Below are positions 1 to 5,400 of a DNA stretch of 6,424 bases, piece after piece. Below the pieces are notes generated by a model. The model was not told the DNA's origin. It did no database searches and worked only from the letters and a program-made list of their open reading frames with translations. Within the stretch, counting starts at the first letter, position 1, and each line of letters begins with the position of its first letter. The position numbers and the translations under genes are program-made. Source of the stretch: Parabacteroides timonensis (GTDB lineage Bacteria; Bacteroidota; Bacteroidia; Bacteroidales; Tannerellaceae). The DNA is taken from the NCBI RefSeq assembly GCF_900128505.1, contig NZ_LT669941.1, forward strand, positions 1,713,849 to 1,720,272, in the 5' to 3' direction.

Positions 1-92
1 CACCTCGCTATGTGTTCCCACTACCACCAGGAGCTGCCTTCCCTCAGGCCGCTGAAGCGTGTCGTGCCTTCCGATTCGCTACGACGGAGGCA
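1..92 (-). pseudogene. Remnant of the 3' end of a GLUG surface-protein gene
   Basis: Positions 1-92 align with 2443-2535, the end of the large surface-protein gene, with two substitutions (positions 60 and 81) and one missing base (GG-AGC here, GGTAGC there). The missing base shifts the frame in the codons for G-S-Y-L, so the usual ending (LREGSYLVVVGTHSEV) cannot be read through. Similarity stops abruptly after position 92, four bases from the stop codon of the neighbouring nuclease gene. The upstream part of this copy is absent, since nothing resembling 2536 onward is found between 93 and 1440. The stop codon of the copy would lie just left of the window. It is best read as a broken paralogue or a displaced tail of the gene at the right end. 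I am confident of the duplication and less sure how it arose. Confidence 0.85.
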
Positions 93-96
93 AACG

Positions 97-1098
97 TTAC
101 AATGCCTGTATCTCCACCTCGCTCAGACCGGTCGCTTGTTGGATAGAGCCAATATCCATGCCTAGCTGCTTGAGGCGAATAGCAACGCTTCTGACGCCTT
201 CAAGGAGACCTTCGGCAAGGCCCTTAGCTTCACCTTCCGCCAAGCCCTCGGCACGACCTTTCTCCATCCCAATCTCTATCCCCTCCTCCAGTTTCGTTTC
301 CATGCAGGCATACAGGTCGCGTTCGGTGGAGAGGCTGAGTTCGTATGCCAGGCGTTCGTCGGGGGTCATGCGCTCTATCTCGGCCAGGCTTTTTAGCTTC
401 TGGAAGATTTGTTCGTTTAACTCTAATGGTAGTCGTTCCATGATTTCTATATTGTTTAGTACATATAAAAACTTCTTATAAAAAGTATCGCATTCGGAGA
501 GCTTCAGGCGGAACTTGGGCATCTCCAGATAAACTTCCGTCAGGGTGTCGCTGAAAGGTTCTTTCAGTTCACGATCCATGCGGATAACGTTCCAGTGGTA
601 TTTATCCGGGTATCGACGATCCATGATGTAATTCAGAAAACAGACTACATACACGCGATTCACCGAATAATTCCAACGGAGACGTTTCAAGGGGATTTTA
701 TCTCCCTCACCTTTTTCCTGCATCTCCTTCTGAGCCTTTCGCTCACGCTCCAACATTTCTTTGGCGTATGTGGCCTGCTGTTGGATGGCGAAGGAGGCGT
801 AATACAATACCCGATCGGAGAAGTATTTCTGGGAGTTCTTCTGAACCTCGACGATTATCAGCTCATGGTTACTCGTTTCGCAGAAAATGTCGAATACAGC
901 TTTGCGGTCTCCACGACTCAACCCAAGGGCTTCTACATTACGGAAACTGATATCCGTAATACACTCATTCAGTAGACTGTTCAGGAAGAGGATGATCATT
1001 TCCTTGTTGATCTCACTTCCGAAGATCCTTTTAAAACCCTCATCCGTAAAAGGATTGATAAACTTCTCCTGCGGAGGAAAAACTTCATTTGATTTCAT
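97..1098 (-). CDS. Rpn-family PD-(D/E)XK nuclease / putative transposase
   Basis: This 333-residue protein belongs to the Rpn/TIGR01784 'recombination-promoting nuclease/putative transposase' group. The family opening KFINPFTDEGFKRIFG is at residues 12-27. The PD-(D/E)XK core is visible as D70 (VFDIF) and E84-V-Q86 (IIVEVQ), the usual D...ExQ arrangement. Residues about 113-140 form a charged helical insertion (ERERKAQKEMQEKGEGDK). Residues 271-301 are the typical EG-rich repeats (EEGIEIGMEKGRAEGLAEG and following). The end, 306-333, looks like the small helix-turn-helix-like tail (LKQLGMDIGSIQQATGLS) seen in many members. Known Rpn proteins are DNA endonucleases that promote RecA-independent recombination; activity here is inferred. 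An in-frame ATG at 1191 exists, but a strong promoter (1152-1182) lies downstream of it and the family opening follows the ATG at 1098, so 1098 is chosen. No terminal inverted repeats or target duplications were seen, so it is not shown to be a mobile element. Confidence 0.9.
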   Translation of the reverse strand: MKSNEVFPPQEKFINPFTDEGFKRIFGSEINKEMIILFLNSLLNECITDISFRNVEALGLSRGDRKAVFDIFCETSNHELIIVEVQKNSQKYFSDRVLYYASFAIQQQATYAKEMLERERKAQKEMQEKGEGDKIPLKRLRWNYSVNRVYVVCFLNYIMDRRYPDKYHWNVIRMDRELKEPFSDTLTEVYLEMPKFRLKLSECDTFYKKFLYVLNNIEIMERLPLELNEQIFQKLKSLAEIERMTPDERLAYELSLSTERDLYACMETKLEEGIEIGMEKGRAEGLAEGEAKGLAEGLLEGVRSVAIRLKQLGMDIGSIQQATGLSEVEIQAL

Positions 1099-1151
1099 AG
1101 ACAAGACTTTTTGGTTTAATACCCCACTACCGACCTGATAGCGAGACTTTG

Positions 1152-1182
1152 CAAATATAGAGATTCTCCCGAAAATGCCAAA
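1152..1182 (-). promoter_or_regulatory. Bacteroidetes-type promoter of the Rpn-family gene
   Basis: On the minus strand, TTTG (1182-1179) is followed by exactly 19 bases and TATATTTG (1159-1152). This matches the Bacteroides sigma-factor consensus TTTG-N19-TAnnTTTG. The transcription start should fall near 1147, giving a leader of about 50 nt before the ATG at 1098. The promoter decides the start codon, because the upstream in-frame ATG at 1191 would not be on this transcript. No strong Shine-Dalgarno is seen; the region before the ATG is A-rich, as is common in this phylum. Confidence 0.8.
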
Positions 1183-1327
1183 AAGTTTCAAAATAATTTA
1201 GCAAATGGAAGTAGCCAACTCCCCTTATGAGAGGAAAGGCCACGTTTATCTTTATGGCTGGGACATCACAAGAAGTGCGTATTCCTTTAAATAAGGATGG
1301 CCTGACATCACATTCAAAACATCTCAC

Positions 1328-1431
1328 CTAGGCAACAGGATTTAATATAGAATCAATCAAGGCAATAAACTCCTCAACTCTAGATATGAAACTAACGCCT
1401 CTATGCTTTCCTCGTCCATTTGCTGTTTCAT
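1328..1431 (-). pseudogene. Gutted HEPN toxin gene (start and end only)
   Basis: An ATG at 1431-1429 overlaps the stop of the MNT gene (ATGA), the coupling expected for an MNT-HEPN pair. It opens MKQQMDEESIEALVSY, which resembles the first residues of Bacteroidales HEPN-domain proteins, then runs off-frame to a TGA at 1359-1357 (24 residues). In another frame, RVEEFIALIDSILNPVA ends at TAG 1330-1328 and resembles a HEPN C-terminal helix. A full HEPN protein is about 120-140 residues, so some 100 codons appear to be missing, including the Rx4-6H active-site motif. The overlap and the opening peptide are seen directly. The identity of the lost middle is inferred from the genomic pairing. An alternative is an unrelated micro-ORF in intergenic sequence. 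Confidence 0.6.
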
Positions 1432-1742
1432 AACCTAACCCCCTCATTAACAACATTCACATAAAAAGGAGTTTTAAACGGTCGATTCCGCCATTGTTTT
1501 TGGGTGTAGACCAATGGGCTGATACTAATGTGTTCTGCCAATTCCAGATCGTATAAAGGATAAGTGATGGATGTGATGTCGTTGTACGACAAATGATCTT
1601 TATCTACCAATATCAAGAGATCGACATCGGAGTCCTGCCTGGCTTCGCCCCGGGCCTCCGAGCCATACAAGATCACTTCTGCTCCGGGAGCAACCCGATG
1701 CAAAATATCCTTTATCTTCTGTATGATTCCTGGTCTGTTCAT
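1428..1742 (-). CDS. mntA: MNT-domain nucleotidyltransferase, MntA-type antitoxin
   Basis: This 104-residue minimal nucleotidyltransferase of the DNA polymerase beta superfamily is complete. The diagnostic GSX10DXD motif is perfect: G27-S28 (LYGSEARGEAR) and D39-V-D41 (SDVDLLILV). The rest is the expected alpha/beta remainder, ending VVNEGVRL. In characterised MNT-HEPN systems, MntA adds AMP groups to a tyrosine of the HEPN RNase toxin and so silences it. The length and motif fit that antitoxin class rather than larger aminoglycoside-type enzymes. Its stop codon overlaps the ATG of a destroyed HEPN gene, so it now seems to be an antitoxin without its local target. The start at 1742 lies about 9 nt from the predicted transcription start, with an AAGGA-like sequence 4 nt before the ATG. 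The symbol is given by family and domain, not by proven function. Confidence 0.88.
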   Translation of the reverse strand: MNRPGIIQKIKDILHRVAPGAEVILYGSEARGEARQDSDVDLLILVDKDHLSYNDITSITYPLYDLELAEHISISPLVYTQKQWRNRPFKTPFYVNVVNEGVRL

Positions 1743-1755
1743 ATATTCCTTTTCA

Positions 1756-1786
1756 CAAAGATAAGTATCCTACTGCACAAAACAAA
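1756..1786 (-). promoter_or_regulatory. Promoter of the MNT/HEPN locus (left arm of divergent pair)
   Basis: On the minus strand, TTTG (1786-1783), a 19-base spacer and TATCTTTG (1763-1756) match the Bacteroides consensus. The likely transcription start near 1751 leaves a very short leader before the ATG at 1742. The -33 box lies inside the left arm of the 26-bp inverted repeat and is the exact mirror image of the -33 box of the opposite promoter. Confidence 0.8.
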
Positions 1787-1834
1787 ATATTCGCTCCTCT
1801 TCTTTTTCAGGAGCAAATCTTTTGTTTTGTGCAG
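1773..1834. repeat. 26-bp inverted repeat between divergent promoters, candidate operator
   Basis: The left arm 1773-1798 begins CTGCACAAAACAAAA. The right arm 1809-1834 is its reverse complement at 24 of 26 positions. The arms are separated by 10 bases (1799-1808, CTTCTTTTTC). The symmetry extends to the promoters: -33 boxes 1783-1786 and 1821-1824, and -7 boxes 1756-1763 and 1844-1851, are mirror positions around one centre. This could be a binding site for a dimeric or multimeric regulator controlling both transcripts, or simply the trace of an inverted duplication of a promoter. No obvious repressor gene is in the window, so an MNT/HEPN complex, the 48-residue protein or an outside regulator are all open. 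Confidence 0.85.
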
Positions 1835-1851
1835 AAGAGTTCCTACCTTTG
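1821..1851 (+). promoter_or_regulatory. Promoter of the 48-residue protein gene (right arm of divergent pair)
   Basis: TTTG (1821-1824), a 19-base spacer and TACCTTTG (1844-1851) match the Bacteroides consensus. The expected transcription start near 1856 gives a leader of about 13 nt before the ATG at 1869. It mirrors the promoter on the other strand, and its -33 box lies in the right arm of the inverted repeat. Confidence 0.8.
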
Positions 1852-1868
1852 TAGAAAAATCAAGCCTA

Positions 1869-2015
1869 ATGAAGAAGAACGTAAAAACAAAAGAACAAAT
1901 AAATATCTTTCAGCGTATGCTGGAGGATAAACGAGCTATACGTCAATGTATTCAGACAGGCGGTAACCTGAAAGAATTAGCCAAAGCCCGTGGAATCAAA
2001 TTTGCAACCCCCTAG
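1869..2015 (+). CDS. Small hypothetical protein, 48 residues
   Basis: The reading frame starts at the first ATG after a consensus promoter and encodes 48 residues, opening MKKNVKTKEQINIFQRMLED and ending KELAKARGIKFATP. It is basic and mostly helical in appearance, without a signal peptide or membrane segment. The segment GGNLKELAKARGIKF (residues 31-45) could form the first half of a helix-turn-helix, but the protein is too short for a full DNA-binding domain. I cannot assign a family with certainty; it has the look of the short conserved hypotheticals of Bacteroidales. The stop TAG lies at the probable deletion joint with the next gene, so the last residue or so may not be original. Its promoter is paired symmetrically with that of the MNT gene, which suggests co-regulation. 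Function unknown. Confidence 0.7.
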   Translation: MKKNVKTKEQINIFQRMLEDKRAIRQCIQTGGNLKELAKARGIKFATP

Positions 2016-2371
2016 CTTTCCATTCGGTTTATACTTTCAATATCGAGCCGGAAAGTGAGTCTATGCATCCCATAGATAACAGAATAGCTATTACCGTTGT
2101 TTCCATTTTACAGAAATTCTTTTCTCGCAATGAAAATGCAATGATAATGGTATGCGATAATTGCGATGGAAAAGAGGTGAAGCGTGAGAAGCTTTTCTCC
2201 CGTTGGTTCTCACGGTATAACGACGGGAATATCAGAAAGTATGATGGTTCCTCAGCGTGTGAAGATTATACGTTATATGTCTCCTTATATATCCACAAAC
2301 AAAACAGAAACGAGCAACAGCTCGTCTCTGCTTTCTATGATCTGGTAAATAATAACTTATACCCAGTATAA
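2012..2371 (+). pseudogene. DUF6169-like gene lacking its N-terminal part
   Basis: From position 2012 the frame reads LAFHSVYTFNIEPESES, followed by the ATG at 2063 (MHPIDNRIAITVVSILQKFF), and ends LVNNNLYPV at 2371. I recognise the pattern as the C-terminal two thirds of the DUF6169 family of Bacteroidetes: a YTFNIEP strand, IDxRIAxTVVxIL, a MIMVCDNCDGKEVKREKLFSRWF core, and a YTLYVSLYIHKQNR strand. Homology clearly extends upstream of the first ATG, but the frame has no start codon before a TAA at 1964-1966, so about 40-50 N-terminal residues are missing. The remaining ORF from 2063 has 102 codons and no visible ribosome site. The molecular function of the family is unknown. It directly follows the 48-residue gene, consistent with an original two-gene operon that lost DNA at their boundary. 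Family naming is from memory and should be treated as likely, not proven. Confidence 0.6.
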
Positions 2372-2392
2372 CCACCCTCGCTATGCCTTCCC
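2369..2392. repeat. Short imperfect repeat of the surface gene's 3' end
   Basis: TAACCACCCTCGCTATG followed by CCTTCCC (2369-2392) matches 2439-2461 (TAACCACCTCGCTATG, then TGTTCCC), with one extra C and two mismatched bases. It is a third, very short copy of the sequence at the end of the surface gene, lying 70 bp beyond it. It also contains the stop codon of the truncated DUF6169-like gene. Confidence 0.6.
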
Positions 2393-2418
2393 GGATGAAG
2401 GGCGGGCAGACCCCGCCC
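2386..2418. repeat. REP-like GC-rich palindromes between convergent genes
   Basis: Two hairpins lie back to back: CCTTC-CCGGAT-GAAGG (2386-2401), sharing its last two bases with GGGCGGG-CAGAC-CCCGCCC (2400-2418). No T-tract follows on either strand, so this is not a canonical intrinsic terminator. It sits between two convergent genes, the usual place of REP-type palindromes that protect or end transcripts. Its GC content contrasts with the AT-rich sequence to its left. Copy number elsewhere in the genome is unknown. Confidence 0.6.
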
Positions 2419-2422
2419 CTAC

Positions 2423-2446
2423 GGTGGTTATCGAACGATAACCACC
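2423..2446 (-). terminator. Perfect 11-bp palindrome across the stop codon of the surface gene
   Basis: GGTGGTTATCG (2423-2433) and CGATAACCACC (2436-2446) are perfect reverse complements with only two bases between them. The palindrome covers the last codons, the TAA (2430-2428) and five bases beyond. In RNA it would form a strong stem at the end of the message, possibly a 3' stability or termination element together with the GC hairpin 5 bases further on. A U-tract is absent, so termination is a guess. AACCACC at 2370-2376 could pair with the same arm (2423-2429), giving an alternative fold. Confidence 0.5.
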
Positions 2447-5400
2447 TCGCTATGTGTTCCCACTACCACCAGGTAGCTGCCTTCCCTCAGGCCGCTGAAG
2501 CGCGTCGTGCCTTCCGATTCGCTGCGACGGAGGCATTGGCCGGATAGCGCATAGATGGCTATCGGGAGCCTCGTCGGGGTGTCGACCACGATGGTGCCTC
2601 CACGTTCCGTACGGATACGGATGGAGGCGGCGGCGATCTCTTCGTTGCCCACGGGGTGAAGCGCACGGAACCAGGCGTAAGCCTCGGTGTCTTCACGCAG
2701 ACGGAAGGTCAGCGGCGAGCGTCGACTGCCGTCCATCCACTCGACGAAGGTGCGATGGGTGTCGCTCACGGCCGTGAGCGTCAGCTCCGTGCCGAAGGGG
2801 TAACGGAGCGCGTCGGATGAAGGGGAAGACGAAGCGGGCGTAACTGCGATACCCACGCCGCTGCGATAGAGGTCGTCGCCCTCGAAGAGGCTGTCGGCGG
2901 GAAGCGTCAGGGTGTAGGTGCCGTAGCCGCTCACTTCGCCGATACGGATGTCGCAATCGTCGTCGTAGACATAGACGCGGTAGTTGCCTCGCGTGTCGGG
3001 GCTGAGCGTGTTCCACCAATAGCCGTCGACGGTGACGGTCGGATACTCGCCTGTGCCTGCCGGGTCGATCTCGATGGAGAATTCGATGTAGCTGCCTTCG
3101 CGCACCTGATGCGTACCGCCGCCGTGGATGATGGCTCCGGTGATCGACTCGGGGATCGTGACGGTGTAGTAGACGGGATCGGGCGCTGGGGTTGGTTTCA
3201 CTTTCTTAAAAGTGGCCGTGACGGTTACGGCCTTATCCGGCATTTCGAAAGTATGTTGATTGCCGGAGACAGATACCACCGCACCATCCACTTCCAGTGA
3301 TTTCAGCTCGTAGCCACTACCAGGTGTAACCGTCAGGGTGACCTTCTCCCCGACAATGGCAACAGTCTTGTTTGCAGAGACACTGCCATTGTCTGAAGAG
3401 GTTATTATAATGCTGTACAGCGTCACCTTTATCTCTGCTGGTTTGGATGGGAAAAGACACTCATCTGGGTTAGCCTTGTAGCGAGCATAGAAAGTAAGTG
3501 CTTTACCCGCTTCAACTGGTTCAAAGGTTGAAGATATCTTCCATTCCTTTCCATTCTCACTATACTCTACATCCTCTAGAACTGTCAACAGAACACCACT
3601 CTCTTCCGTTGTTGTAGCTGTTATACCTGCTGGTGCATCCGGACGCTCCAGTTTATATTCCAACACTTCGCTAGCCTTTCCGAGATGGCAGATATATAAT
3701 GTTGCATTACCAATAAGATCGGCAAGCGGGACCTCACTCAAAGGTTTGGCCTCTTTCAATGAAGTTCCTGCAACTATCAGGTAGTCATCCAAATCTTCCA
3801 AGTCTTTCCAATTTTCTCCTTTGAAGTCTATCACATCCTTTGGCTCTATCTCTACAGCCACCAATTGTATCACAATTGGGTTGCTTTCGCTAAAGGTTGG
3901 CAGAGTGAGAGTACCGCTTTCATAATTAGCGGAACCTCTCCAAGGAGACTCAGTCAACATCTTTTCCATCACCTCAGCCAACTCTTTAGCTGTTTTCGGA
4001 GCGGCTTTCTCATTACCACTATCGGTGCCATCCCCAATCCCGTTCGTTGCCGTTCCGGCAAGGTAGTAGCAGTCGGTGATTTCACCCTCGTTGTTATTGC
4101 CACACACACCGCCGACTTGGCCAGACTCTCCACCCTTTACCGAACCGACATTATAACAATTGGAAATCTTAGCATTGTTATTGACTTTGTACTTACCACA
4201 CACGCCACCGACAGAGGCATATTTTCCCCCCTCTACCGAACCAGTATTATAGCTATTGGAGATCATACCAAAGTTATAGCCACACACGCCGCCGACAAAG
4301 GCATTGTTTCCGCCCTTTGCCGAACCGGTATTATAGCTATTGGAGACCGATGAGCCAAGGCTACACACGCCACACACGCCACCGACAGAGGCATTGGATC
4401 CTGTCCCCTCTACCGAACCGGTATTATAGCTACTTGATATCAAGCCGTTAGAGCTACTGCCACACACACCGCCGACACAGGCATGATCTCCTGTCCCCTT
4501 CACATAACTATCCTCCACCCTGACATTCTCTATCTTACCGCCTAAGCCAAGACAACCAAACAAGCCTAGATAAGCGTCATCACTACTATCTTCAATATAA
4601 ACCCCCGACACCTTGTAGCCATTCCCATCAAAGATTCCTTTAAAAGAGTGATCAAAGTCTTTCCCTATCGGCGTCCAATGATACTTCTTATCAGGTGCCG
4701 CGCCATCCAAGTTATACTCCGACACCTCAATACTCTGCATCAACTTACCATTGATCGTAGTAGCTCCATCATTCACCTCCGTTGCAAACCAGCGAAGCTG
4801 CGTGGCTGTATAAATCTCATAAAACCCATCAATATTATCCGGTTCCGGTGGACAAGAAATAGCCGGCACATTGTCACCTATATTTAAATGAGGGAGCATC
4901 AACTTATCCTGTTCAATAGAGGGGTGTCCTTGCCAAGGACTAGAGCTAGGCTCAGAGCCAGTAGCGACCAACCACTCCTCTACTGCTGTAATAAACTCCG
5001 TGCCAAACTTTTTCGATGGGTCTGGATCTACACCAGCGCCATCCCCAATCCCATTCGTTGCCGTTCCGGCTAGGTAGAAGCAGTCGGTGATTTTACCGCC
5101 GTTAGAGCCACACACGCCGCCGACAGAGGCGTTTTCTCCTACCTGCCCCGTCACCGAACCGGCATTATAACAATTGGAGATGATTAGGCTATTCACTTCG
5201 TTCAGGCCACACACGCCGCCGACATAGGCATCGCCCCATCCATTCGCCTTCGTCCCATCCCCCGTCACCGAACCGATATTATAACAATTGGAGATCGTGC
5301 CATCATAGCTATAGCCACACACGCCGCCGACAGAGGCAGAGGAGGTCATCCCCTCCCCCGTATTCTTCGTCTCCCCCGTCACCGAACCGGCATTATAGCT

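Noticed and set aside
59..481. Plus-strand ORFs opposite the Rpn gene and opposite the surface gene (for example 59-481, 595-975, 3865-4353)
   Set aside because: They are antisense shadows of well-supported coding regions, with low-complexity or repeat-derived composition and no family features.
93..1200. Rpn-family gene as a complete insertion sequence
   Set aside because: No terminal inverted repeats or target-site duplication were found at either side; the left edge coincides with a repeat boundary but no matching right edge is visible.
1127..1327. 66-residue minus-strand ORF opening MRCFECDVRPSLFKG
   Set aside because: It runs across the Rpn promoter, has no recognisable motif or ribosome site, and overlaps the start of the Rpn frame.
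1254..1330. 25-residue plus-strand ORF opening MAGTSQEVRIPLNKDG
   Set aside because: Too short, no promoter or ribosome site, not recognisable; probably chance. Nothing else convincing was seen in 1200-1327.
1773..1834. Invertible promoter of the phase-variation type
   Set aside because: The arms enclose only 10 bases and the promoters are already symmetric, so inversion would change nothing.
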